NCBI GenBank assembly: GCA_937915075.1
Contig: CALDMA010000299.1
Coordinates: 1-10,124, forward strand
Direction of reading: 5' to 3'
Origin: an uncultured Oscillospiraceae bacterium
Lineage (GTDB): Bacteria; Bacillota; Clostridia; Oscillospirales; Oscillospiraceae
DNA: 10,124 bases
Shown: positions 1 through 5,726 of the stretch, piece by piece
Layout: every line of letters starts with the position of its first letter
Numbering within the stretch: the first letter of the stretch is position 1
The notes under the pieces: model-generated
Seen by the model: the letters and a program-made list of their open reading frames with translations, nothing else
What the model was told of the DNA's origin: nothing
Database searches by the model: none
Program-made: the position numbers and the translations under genes

Positions 1-1781
1 AGCATGATGCCGGAGATGATGATGGCGGCCATGCCGACGAAGTAGGCGGAGGTGGCGACCCAGGCCGCGCCGCCGAAGATGGCACCCGCGATCATGGCGA
101 TGAAGGGCACCTTCGCGCCGCAGGGGATGAAGGTGGTGGTCATGATCGTCATACGGCGGTCACGCTCGTTTTCAATGGTACGGGAGGCCATGATGCCCGG
201 GATGCCGCAGCCGGTGCCGATGAGCATCGGGATGAAGGACTTACCGGACAGGCCGAACTTGCGGAAGATACGGTCGAGCACGAAGGCGATACGGGCCATG
301 TAGCCGCAGGCCTCGAGGAAGGCGAGCATCAGGAACAGCACGAGCATCTGCGGCACGAAGCCGAGCACCGCGCCGACACCGGCGACGATACCGTCCAGGA
401 TCAGGCCGTTGAGCCATTCCGCCGTACCGGCAGCCTCCAGACCGTTGCCGATGAGAACGGGGATACCGGGGACCCACACGCCGTAATCAGCGGGGTCGGG
501 CTCGTCAAAGCCGTTCTCCTCCAGATAGCTGACGGCGTCCACATAGGTCATGCCAACGGTGGACTCCTCGTCGGCGTCCTCGGGGATGGCGTCGTAGTAG
601 ACGGTCATCTCGTTCTGAGCCAGGGTCTCCTCATCCTCCACCTCGATGGTGGCGGAGTCGGCGTCGGGCTGAACGGCCTTCATGTCCGCAAGAGCGGCGT
701 CGGCGTCGAAGTTCTCGGCCTCGGTGTCCAGCTCATAATAGCCGCTGACGGCGTCCATCGCGGCGGTGTAGTTATCGGCAACCTCGGTGTACTCGGCGGT
801 GCCGATGCCGAACAGGTGCCAGCCGTCGCCGAACAGGCCGTCGTTGGCCCAGTCGGTCGCGGGCGCGCCCACGCCGACCATAGCGACCCAGTACACAAGG
901 AACATCACGACCGCGAAGATGGGCAGGCCCAGCCAGCGGTTGGTGACGATCTTGTCGATCTTATCGGAGGCGGAGAGCTGACCGTGGTTCTTTTTCTTGT
1001 AGCAGCCCTTGATAATCTGTGCGATGTAAACGTAGCGCTCGTTGGTGATGATGCTCTCGGCGTCGTCGTCCAGCTCAGTCTCGGCGGCCTTGATGTCCGA
1101 TTCGATGTGCTGCATGGTCTCGGCCGGGATGGTCAGCTTCTCGAGCACCTTGTCGTCGCGCTCGAAGATCTTGATGGCGTACCAGCGCTGCTGCTCCTCG
1201 GGCATATTGTGGACCGCCGCCTCCTCAATGTGCGCGATGGCATGCTCCACAGGGCCGGAGAAGGTGTGCATCGGGATGGTCTTGCCGCCCTCAGCAGCCT
1301 TGACGGCGGCCTCCGCCGCCTGCATCACGCCGTCGCCCTTGAGCGCGGAGATCTCGACGATCTCGCAGCCCAGCTCGCGGGAGAGCTCGGCGACGTTGAT
1401 CTGGTCGCCGTTCTTGCGGACCACGTCCATCATGTTGATGGCGATGACCACGGGGATGCCCAGCTCGGTGAGCTGGGTCGTTAAGTACAGGTTACGCTCG
1501 AGGTTCGTGCCGTCGATGATGTTCAGGATGGCGTCGGGACGCTCGGTGATGAGGTAGTTACGGGCAACGACCTCCTCCAGCGTGTAGGGGGACAGGGAGT
1601 AAATGCCGGGCAGGTCCATGATGATGACGTCGTCATGCTTCTTGAGCTTGCCTTCCTTCTTCTCCACGGTGACGCCGGGCCAGTTGCCGACGAACTGGTT
1701 GGAGCCCGTCAGCGCGTTGAACAGTGTCGTCTTACCGCAGTTGGGGTTGCCCGCAAGGGCAATTTTGATCTGCTTTTCCAT
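1..1781 (-). CDS. feoB: Ferrous iron transport protein B (FeoB), C-terminus cut by window edge
   Basis: FeoB is the membrane Fe2+ transporter of the Feo system, with a cytosolic G domain. The first 593 codons are present and the frame runs off the left edge. The G motifs are visible: G1 GNPNCGKTT (11-19), G2 region NWPGVTVE (33-40), G3 DLPG (56-59), G4 NMMD (116-119) and G5 SALKG (145-149). The first membrane segment is about 285-305. Both gate motifs of the core are present: GTGCGIPGIMASR with Cys525, and FIPCGAKVPF with Cys554. Between the first two membrane segments is an unusual acidic insertion (322-435) with 32 Asp/Glu, one Lys and no Arg. The ATG at 1781 is chosen because AAGGAG lies 6 nt upstream and the G1 motif follows directly. 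It is last of three co-directed feo genes, 57 nt after feoA. The family assignment is secure; the role of the insertion is unknown. Confidence 0.97.
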   Translation of the reverse strand, partial: MEKQIKIALAGNPNCGKTTLFNALTGSNQFVGNWPGVTVEKKEGKLKKHDDVIIMDLPGIYSLSPYTLEEVVARNYLITERPDAILNIIDGTNLERNLYLTTQLTELGIPVVIAINMMDVVRKNGDQINVAELSRELGCEIVEISALKGDGVMQAAEAAVKAAEGGKTIPMHTFSGPVEHAIAHIEEAAVHNMPEEQQRWYAIKIFERDDKVLEKLTIPAETMQHIESDIKAAETELDDDAESIITNERYVYIAQIIKGCYKKKNHGQLSASDKIDKIVTNRWLGLPIFAVVMFLVYWVAMVGVGAPATDWANDGLFGDGWHLFGIGTAEYTEVADNYTAAMDAVSGYYELDTEAENFDADAALADMKAVQPDADSATIEVEDEETLAQNEMTVYYDAIPEDADEESTVGMTYVDAVSYLEENGFDEPDPADYGVWVPGIPVLIGNGLEAAGTAEWLNGLILDGIVAGVGAVLGFVPQMLVLFLMLAFLEACGYMARIAFVLDRIFRKFGLSGKSFIPMLIGTGCGIPGIMASRTIENERDRRMTIMTTTFIPCGAKVPFIAMIAGAIFGGAAWVATSAYFVGMAAIIISGIM

Positions 1782-1794
1782 ATCATGCTCCTTC

Positions 1795-1814
1795 CGGTTC
1801 AAGCGCTTGAACCG
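1795..1814. promoter_or_regulatory. Perfect 20-bp palindrome before the feoB ribosome site
   Basis: CGGTTCAAGCGCTTGAACCG is a perfect palindrome in the feoA-feoB gap. In the feo mRNA it can fold as an 8-bp stem with a GCGC tetraloop. Its 3' arm ends directly against the GAAGGAG ribosome site of feoB. It could be an RNA element setting FeoB output relative to FeoA, a processing site, or an operator for a dimeric repressor. No T-run follows, so it is not a standard terminator. The symmetry is seen; the function is inferred. Confidence 0.6.
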
Positions 1815-1838
1815 ATCTGCAAAAATTTATGACTTGCT

Positions 1839-2060
1839 TTATTCCACTTCGATCATTTCGGTATCCGCCTTGCGCAGGCTCAGCTCGTAGCCGCGCACGG
1901 TGACCTCCATCGGGTCGCCCAGAGGCGCTACCTTGCGGACAAAGACCTCGGTGCCCTTGGTGATGCCCATGTCCATGATGCGGCGCTTGACAGGACCCTC
2001 GCCGTGCAGCTTCACGACCTTGACGGTCTGGCCGATCTGGACGTCTCGCAGAGTTTTCAT
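1839..2060 (-). CDS. feoA: FeoA-type ferrous iron transport accessory protein
   Basis: A 73-residue cytosolic SH3-fold FeoA protein, thought to bind FeoB and support Fe2+ transport. Typical FeoA features are the MGITKGTEVFV stretch, then PLGDPMEVTVRG and a closing YELSLRKADTEMIEVE. Length is normal for the family. The frame opens further upstream at a TTG (2099), but the ATG at 2060 is chosen: AAGGAG lies 8 nt before it, the extra 13 residues do not resemble FeoA, and a TTG start would overlap the previous stop. It lies between a second FeoA protein (35-nt gap) and feoB (57-nt gap), presumably on one transcript. The second FeoA gene suggests the two have specialised, but the sequence does not show how. 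Confidence 0.93.
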   Translation of the reverse strand: MKTLRDVQIGQTVKVVKLHGEGPVKRRIMDMGITKGTEVFVRKVAPLGDPMEVTVRGYELSLRKADTEMIEVE

Positions 2061-2095
2061 GTTCCTCTCTCCTTCTATTTCAAAATTATTTGCGC

Positions 2096-2308
2096 TCAAA
2101 TCATGATCTTGCGCGCCATCTCTTCGCTGATGGCCACGCGGGATTCCTTGATCTTGACGATGATGTTTCCGCCCATCGCGGCGACCACGGTGGCGGTCCC
2201 GCCCGGGGTAAAGCCGAGGTCCTCGAGGTGCTTGCGCAGCTCCGGACTTCCGCCGACTCGGAGGATCAGATTTTCCTCGCCGACATTGGCAAGTGCAAGC
2301 GGCATCAT
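2096..2308 (-). CDS. Second FeoA-type protein, first gene of the feo operon
   Basis: A 70-residue FeoA-domain protein, more divergent than the neighbouring FeoA. It contains the usual helix-turn segment LRKHLEDLGFTPGGTATVV (24-42) and a strand-rich SH3-like end, GGNIIVKIKESRVAISEEMARKIMI. The start is the first of two adjacent ATGs (2308), with GGAGG 7 nt upstream. It is the promoter-proximal gene of feoA-feoA-feoB, and its leader contains one copy of the GGTTAG-N6-CTAACC repeat. Clostridia often carry two feoA genes before feoB. Whether this copy binds FeoB or acts otherwise is not visible. Regulation by the divergent DtxR-like protein is likely from the operator sites. Confidence 0.9.
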   Translation of the reverse strand: MMPLALANVGEENLILRVGGSPELRKHLEDLGFTPGGTATVVAAMGGNIIVKIKESRVAISEEMARKIMI

Positions 2309-2329
2309 GGTATTCCCTCCCCGTTCTTT

Positions 2330-2347
2330 GGTTAGCAAGCTCTAACC
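2330..2347. promoter_or_regulatory. Operator-like inverted repeat A (feo leader)
   Basis: GGTTAG-CAAGCT-CTAACC is a perfect 6+6+6 inverted repeat between the feo start point and the first feo gene. The half-site matches the GGTTAG/CTAACC halves of DtxR/IdeR operators, but the spacer is 6 nt rather than the 1 nt of the IdeR consensus. It is one of four copies in this gap. Confidence 0.7.
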
Positions 2348-2371
2348 GATAGTGAAAAAGAATGGCTAAAG

Positions 2372-2389
2372 TGTTAATTACCTCTAACC
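2372..2389. promoter_or_regulatory. Operator-like inverted repeat B (feo start point)
   Basis: TGTTAA-TTACCT-CTAACC has the same 6-6-6 layout as the other copies, with one mismatch between the arms (TGTTAA for GGTTAR) beyond the R/Y position. It lies just downstream of the feo -10 box, near the expected start point, so binding would block transcription. Confidence 0.6.
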
Positions 2390-2396
2390 AGTGCGC

Positions 2397-2414
2397 AGTT
2401 TAACACGTCTAACC
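2397..2414. promoter_or_regulatory. Degenerate operator-like repeat C (over the feo -10)
   Basis: AGTTTA-ACACGT-CTAACC has one perfect half-site (2409-2414) and one weak half (4 of 6) that coincides with the feo -10 box. The position within the promoter spacer suits a repressor site. Taken alone it would not be convincing; it gains weight from the other copies. Confidence 0.45.
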
Positions 2415-2426
2415 CTTTCTTGTCAA
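2397..2426 (-). promoter_or_regulatory. Sigma-A promoter for the feo operon
   Basis: On the minus strand a perfect TTGACA (2426-2421) is followed after 18 nt by TAAACT (2402-2397), which carries an extended TG one base upstream. This is the best promoter in the gap and points at the feo genes about 90 nt away. Operator-like sites B and C overlap it. Confidence 0.7.
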
Positions 2427-2463
2427 TAGTCTTTTTCAAAATTTTTTTGCCGCTTGCAATTTT

Positions 2464-2481
2464 GGTTAAACTGTGTTAACC
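2464..2481. promoter_or_regulatory. Operator-like inverted repeat D (regulator promoter)
   Basis: GGTTAA-ACTGTG-TTAACC is a perfect 6+6+6 inverted repeat 36 nt before the regulator start. Its flanks extend the similarity to DtxR-type arms (TTTGGTTAA against TTAGGTTAA). It overlaps a weak candidate promoter (TTGGTT at 2462 and AATACT at 2486, 18-nt spacer), which suggests autoregulation. A further lone half-site TTAACC lies at 2493-2498. Confidence 0.65.
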
Positions 2482-2517
2482 TAAGAATACTTTTAACCGG
2501 AAGGGTCGTGCAATTCG

Positions 2518-2898
2518 ATGGAAATTTTACGCGCGTCGGAGGACTATCTCGAGTCCATGCTGATGATGAAGCTCAAGCACGGATACATTCGCTCCATTGA
2601 CGTGGCGGAGCACCTCGGCGTGACGAAGCCGAGCGTCACCTACGCCACGCGTCGTCTCAAGGAGAGCGGGCACATCACGATGGATAAGGACGGGCTCATC
2701 ACGCTCACGGAGACCGGCATGGCCGTCGCCGCCAAAATGCTCGACCGCCACAAAACGCTCACTGCCTTCCTCATCGCCCTCGGCGTGGACGCCACGACCG
2801 CGGAGGAGGATGCCTGCAAGATCGAGCACGACATCAGCCAGCAGACCTACGACGCCATCTGCGCGCACGCGCGCACCAACCTGCAGCCGAACCGATAA
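2518..2898 (+). CDS. DtxR/MntR-family metal-dependent transcriptional regulator
   Basis: A 126-residue regulator with an N-terminal winged helix (about 5-65, recognition region VTKPSVTYATRRLKE) and the family's metal-binding dimerisation domain (about 66-120). It lacks the SH3 domain of long DtxR proteins, as MntR does. By alignment from memory the metal ligands are Asp9, Glu12, His78, Cys100, Glu103 and His104. Asp9 is MntR-like (DtxR has Met10), while Cys100 sits where DtxR has Cys102. The motif ASEDYLESM beginning at residue 6 fixes the start at this ATG, although the SD (GGAAGG, 2499-2504) lies an unusually long 13 nt away. It is divergent from feo and shares its operator region, so it is probably the iron- or manganese-responsive repressor of feo and of itself. 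Metal specificity cannot be read with confidence. Confidence 0.9.
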   Translation: MEILRASEDYLESMLMMKLKHGYIRSIDVAEHLGVTKPSVTYATRRLKESGHITMDKDGLITLTETGMAVAAKMLDRHKTLTAFLIALGVDATTAEEDACKIEHDISQQTYDAICAHARTNLQPNR

Positions 2899-2916
2899 GC
2901 GGCTGAAAGCCGAAAT

Positions 2917-2948
2917 GGGAGCCGAAGCGATGCTTCGGCTCCCTTTTT
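2917..2948 (+). terminator. Rho-independent terminator of the regulator gene
   Basis: A perfect 12-bp stem (2917-2928 with 2932-2943, arm GGGAGCCGAAGC) with a GAT loop is followed by TTTTT (2944-2948), 18 nt after the stop. Read from the minus strand the stem is followed only by ATTTCGG, so it would be a poor terminator for the gene ending at 2958. Confidence 0.9.
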
Positions 2949-2957
2949 CTGTCCGGT

Positions 2958-3290
2958 TCACTTTTCCTGCTTCAACCGCGCAAGCTCCGCGCGCAGAGCC
3001 TCGTTCTGCGCCTGCAGGTTGTCGAGCTTGCCGTTCACGACCGCCAGCTGGCGCTTCAGCTCCGAGGCGACGATGCGCTTATAGAACTGCCGCTTTCCGA
3101 CCGCGCTCACGACGGAGAGCGCCAGCGCCGTCCCGCCGACGGCCAGTGCGGCCTTTTTCACGTCCGCCTTGCGCAGCACCTGCACGACCGCCCGCTTGCC
3201 GAGCCTTGCGGGATAGGTCAGCTCCGGCACGCTCAGCGCCTCCGGCACGGCGAGCACCGGGAGCGTCTCCTGCTTTGTGATCCGCTTCAT
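2958..3290 (-). CDS. Small single-span membrane protein with C-terminal coiled coil
   Basis: I do not recognise this 110-residue protein. It has a Pro- and Val-containing N-terminal stretch (1-30), a basic segment (32-46, rich in Lys/Arg), one likely membrane helix (about 47-64, AALAVGGTALALSVVSAVG), and a C-terminal segment (about 74-108) with heptad-like Leu/Val spacing that should form a coiled coil. The ATG at 3290 has GAGGAGG 8 nt upstream, a strong ribosome site. It starts 19 nt after the DUF1294 gene and is last in the psuK-psuG operon. The layout suggests a membrane-anchored oligomer or a spacer-type protein. Nothing ties it to nucleoside metabolism except position. Confidence 0.75.
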   Translation of the reverse strand: MKRITKQETLPVLAVPEALSVPELTYPARLGKRAVVQVLRKADVKKAALAVGGTALALSVVSAVGKRQFYKRIVASELKRQLAVVNGKLDNLQAQNEALRAELARLKQEK

Positions 3291-3309
3291 GGAAGGGTCC
3301 TCCTCTGTT

Positions 3310-3651
3310 TTAATTCAGGCCGCCGAGATACCAGACCAGCGCGAGCTGCGCGAGCAGGATCGCCGGCAGGCCGTATTTGAAGTACCAATGGCGCGTTTTG
3401 TGGTGCCAGACACGCATCCCGAGAATGGCTCCCACGCTGCCGCCGAGAAGGGCGAGCAGAAAGAGCGTCTTTTCCGGCACGCGGCGCGCGCCCTGCACCT
3501 TGCTCCGCGCCTTGTCCCAGCCGTAGACGGCGAAGGCCAGCACGTTGATGACAAGCAGATAGATGACGAGCGGCGCAGGGCTGCCCGTGACAAATACCGC
3601 CGTCGGGCCGTCCGCCCCGCCGATCACGCCGAGCGAGAGCGCCCCGCTCAC
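3310..3651 (-). CDS. DUF1294 membrane protein with GGADGPT leader
   Basis: A 113-residue membrane protein. Residues 30-108 match the DUF1294 family, whose function is unknown: a first helix INVLAFAVYGWDK, the signature RRVPEKTLFLLALLGGSVGAILGMRVWHHKTRH (56-88), then a last helix (about 94-109). The N-terminal extension, LGVIGGADGPTAVFV (7-21), resembles the GGADGPT motif of beta subunits of Na+-pumping decarboxylases (OadB family) and is not part of DUF1294. The start is a GTG whose GTGA overlaps the psuG stop by 4 nt. There is no strong ribosome site, so translation is probably coupled to psuG. It may start at a later codon, but the well-formed leader argues for this GTG. Confidence 0.85.
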   Translation of the reverse strand: MSGALSLGVIGGADGPTAVFVTGSPAPLVIYLLVINVLAFAVYGWDKARSKVQGARRVPEKTLFLLALLGGSVGAILGMRVWHHKTRHWYFKYGLPAILLAQLALVWYLGGLN

Positions 3652-4568
3652 CGCTCGAGCTTCGCCAGCTCCACCGCGGCGGCAGCGCCGAGGCGTGCGT
3701 TGTTGAACACGAGCTGGATGTTGGAATCCAGGCTGTCGCCGCCGGTGAGATCCTTGATCTTAGCGAGCAGATAGGGTGTGGTGGCCTTGCCGTGGATGCC
3801 GTCCTTCTTCGCGTCCTCGACGGCCTCGGCAATGGCCTTGTCGATCACGGCCTTGTCCATGGAATACTCCTCGGGGATGGGGTTCGTGACAAGCAGGCCG
3901 CCGCGCAGACCCAGCTCACGCTTGACGTGGAACGCCTTGGCAAGCTCGGCAGGAGTATCAAGCTCGTAGTCCACGCCAAAGCCGGACTTGCGCGTGTAGA
4001 ACGCGGGCAGCTCGTCGGTGCCGTAGCCGATGACGGTCACGCCGTGGGTCTCGAGGTATTCGAGCGTCAGACCGAGGTCAAGAATGGACTTCGCGCCCGC
4101 GCAGATGACCATGACGGAGGTGTCGGCCAGCTCCTCGAGGTCGGCGGAGATGTCGAAGGTCTCCTGCGCGCCGCGGTGTACGCCGCCGATGCCGCCGGTG
4201 GCAAACACGCGGATGCCCGCCATGTCGGCGATCATCATGGTGGTGGTGACGGTGCAGGCGCCGTCCCTGCCCTGCGCGACGAGCACAGGCAGGTCGCGGC
4301 GGGACGCCTTGGGGATACCCGCGCCGGTCTTGCCGAGGTAGTCGATCTCTTCCTTGGAAAGGCCCGCCTTCAGGCGGCCGCCGATGATGGCGATGGTCGC
4401 GGGGACCGCGCCCGCCTCGCGGATGATGCTCTCGACCTTGAGGGCGGTCTCCACGTTCTGGGGATAGGGCATACCGTGGGAGATGATGGTGGACTCAAGC
4501 GCGACGACGGGCTTGCCGGCGTCCAGCGCTTCCTTTACTTCAGGGGCAATGTCAAGATAACGGTTCAT
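3648..4568 (-). CDS. psuG: Pseudouridine-5'-phosphate glycosidase
   Basis: A 306-residue enzyme that breaks the C-C glycosidic bond of pseudouridine 5'-phosphate to give uracil and ribose 5-phosphate, using a lysine Schiff base and Mn2+. The family motifs are all present: ALESTIISHGMPYPQN (23-38), GGRLKAGL (63-70), CTVTTTMM (105-112), ATGGIGGVHR (123-132), DISADL (139-144), CAGAKSILDLG (156-166) and TNPIP. Glu25, Asp143 and Lys160 sit at a constant offset of six from E. coli PsuG residues 31, 149 and 166 (from memory), so the active site looks intact. The ATG at 4568 has AAGGAG 9 nt upstream. It follows the kinase gene by 23 nt and overlaps the DUF1294 gene. Confidence 0.96.
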   Translation of the reverse strand: MNRYLDIAPEVKEALDAGKPVVALESTIISHGMPYPQNVETALKVESIIREAGAVPATIAIIGGRLKAGLSKEEIDYLGKTGAGIPKASRRDLPVLVAQGRDGACTVTTTMMIADMAGIRVFATGGIGGVHRGAQETFDISADLEELADTSVMVICAGAKSILDLGLTLEYLETHGVTVIGYGTDELPAFYTRKSGFGVDYELDTPAELAKAFHVKRELGLRGGLLVTNPIPEEYSMDKAVIDKAIAEAVEDAKKDGIHGKATTPYLLAKIKDLTGGDSLDSNIQLVFNNARLGAAAAVELAKLER

Positions 4569-4591
4569 GAGAAATGACTCCTTTTCTGAAA

Positions 4592-5509
4592 TTACTGTAT
4601 TCTTTCAGCCACAGCCGCAGGGCTCATGGCGGGGTTGATGGTGTCGGCGCTCTCCATCGCGATGGCAGAGGCGGCAAGGCCGCGCTTCGCGGCGGTCTCA
4701 AGATCCGCGCCGTCGAGGAACGCGCGGGCGACGGCGGCCATGAAGGCGTCGCCGCAGCCGGTGGTGTTGACCATGCGCGCGGGCAGGTTATGCAGATGCA
4801 CCCTTCTCTCATGGTCGGCGGCGAGCACGCCGTCCGCGCCAAGCGAGAGAAAGACGCGCTGCAATCCCGCGGCGAGCAGCGTATCCGCCGCGCGGCGGAG
4901 ACTCGCCTCGTCCGTGACCGTCACGCCGGAGAGCAGCTCGGCCTCCATACGGTTGGGCTTGAGCGTGTGGAGCCGCCCGAGGATCGGCTCGAGCTTTCCG
5001 GCCTTCGCCGCCGAGACGGGATCGGCAAAGAGCGGCGCGGTGCAGTGCTCGCCGAGATAGCGGATGCTCTCCGCGCTGAGGTTCGTATCGAGCACGACAA
5101 GCGCGGCGGCGTTGAGCGTATTTAGCTTCGTCTCCAAAAAGGCGGGCGTCAGGCGCTCATAGATGGCCATATCGTTCATGGCGAGCGCCATGTCGCCGTT
5201 GCTGTCGGCGAGGAACAGGTAGGTCGAGGTCGCGCCGTCGGGAACATACAGGCTGTCCGTCAGGTCGATGCCGAGATCGGCACAGGACGCCTCAACGCGC
5301 TTCGCGCCGTCGTCCGCGCCGAGCGCGGTGATAAGCTTGACCCTTGCGCCGAGCAGGGCGAGGTTGTGGGCGATGTTGCGGCCCACGCCGCCGAGGCTCG
5401 AGCGGATGCGTCCGGGGTTCGAGTCCCCGGCGACGAGCGGGGCGTCGCTCCGCCCGCCGATGTCGATGTTCACGCCGCCGACGACGGCAATGTAGGGTGA
5501 TGCGGTCAC
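4592..5509 (-). CDS. psuK: PfkB-family carbohydrate kinase, probable pseudouridine kinase
   Basis: A 305-residue ribokinase-fold kinase, expected to phosphorylate pseudouridine to pseudouridine 5'-phosphate with ATP. Visible features are the N-terminal strand IAVVGGVNIDIGG (7-19), the substrate-side GGVGRN (40-45), an NRME motif (186-189, the NxxE metal/phosphate motif of PfkB kinases) and NTTGCGDAF (248-256) with Asp254 as likely catalytic base. The substrate assignment rests on the next gene being psuG; PfkB kinases cannot be assigned safely from sequence alone. The start is a GTG at 5509, supported by AGGGAGG 7 nt upstream. It is first gene of the operon, read from the promoters at 5542-5633. 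No pseudouridine transporter is present in the window. Confidence 0.88.
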   Translation of the reverse strand: MTASPYIAVVGGVNIDIGGRSDAPLVAGDSNPGRIRSSLGGVGRNIAHNLALLGARVKLITALGADDGAKRVEASCADLGIDLTDSLYVPDGATSTYLFLADSNGDMALAMNDMAIYERLTPAFLETKLNTLNAAALVVLDTNLSAESIRYLGEHCTAPLFADPVSAAKAGKLEPILGRLHTLKPNRMEAELLSGVTVTDEASLRRAADTLLAAGLQRVFLSLGADGVLAADHERRVHLHNLPARMVNTTGCGDAFMAAVARAFLDGADLETAAKRGLAASAIAMESADTINPAMSPAAVAERIQ

Positions 5510-5541
5510 AGTCAGTCCTCCCTTGTGCTTTTCTGTCCTTC

Positions 5542-5570
5542 AGCATAGCACAGCGGGGCGCTTTCTTCAA
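5542..5570 (-). promoter_or_regulatory. Candidate proximal promoter P2 for psuK
   Basis: On the minus strand TTGAAG (5570-5565) and TATGCT (5547-5542) are separated by 17 nt, and TGC just before the -10 makes it an extended -10. It lies 33 nt before the GTG start. It is weaker than P1 and could be chance. Confidence 0.4.
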
Positions 5571-5576
5571 CTCCCG

Positions 5577-5593
5577 ATTGGGCGTCGCCCAAT
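5577..5593. promoter_or_regulatory. 17-bp palindrome between the psuK promoters
   Basis: ATTGGGCG-T-CGCCCAAT has perfect 8-bp arms around one base. It lies just downstream of the P1 -10 box, in the expected initially transcribed region, and directly upstream of the P2 -35. The shape suits an operator of a dimeric repressor, or a stem in the P1 mRNA leader. No regulator gene for it is adjacent. Confidence 0.55.
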
Positions 5594-5604
5594 TAAGAAA
5601 GGTC

Positions 5605-5633
5605 AAAATACCACCTTTTCTTCGGAATGTCAA
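5605..5633 (-). promoter_or_regulatory. Sigma-A promoter P1 for the psuK-psuG operon
   Basis: On the minus strand a perfect TTGACA (5633-5628) is followed after exactly 17 nt by TATTTT (5610-5605). It lies about 100 nt before the psuK start and reads towards it. Confidence 0.7.
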
Positions 5634-5726
5634 GCCCATTTCCCCGCGATTTTGTAAAAATTCCGGGAACAAAATTTTCTTCCCGTCCGTCTAAGGAAGC
5701 AGAAACCATTCGAGGAGGTCATTTCC

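Noticed and set aside
816..1484. A 222-codon plus-strand frame opposite feoB.
   Set aside because: Mirror frame of feoB, whose G motifs are intact on the minus strand.
2899..2912. Small CGGCT-GAA-AGCCG hairpin just after the regulator stop.
   Set aside because: Only 5 bp and no T-run; the strong terminator directly downstream explains the region.
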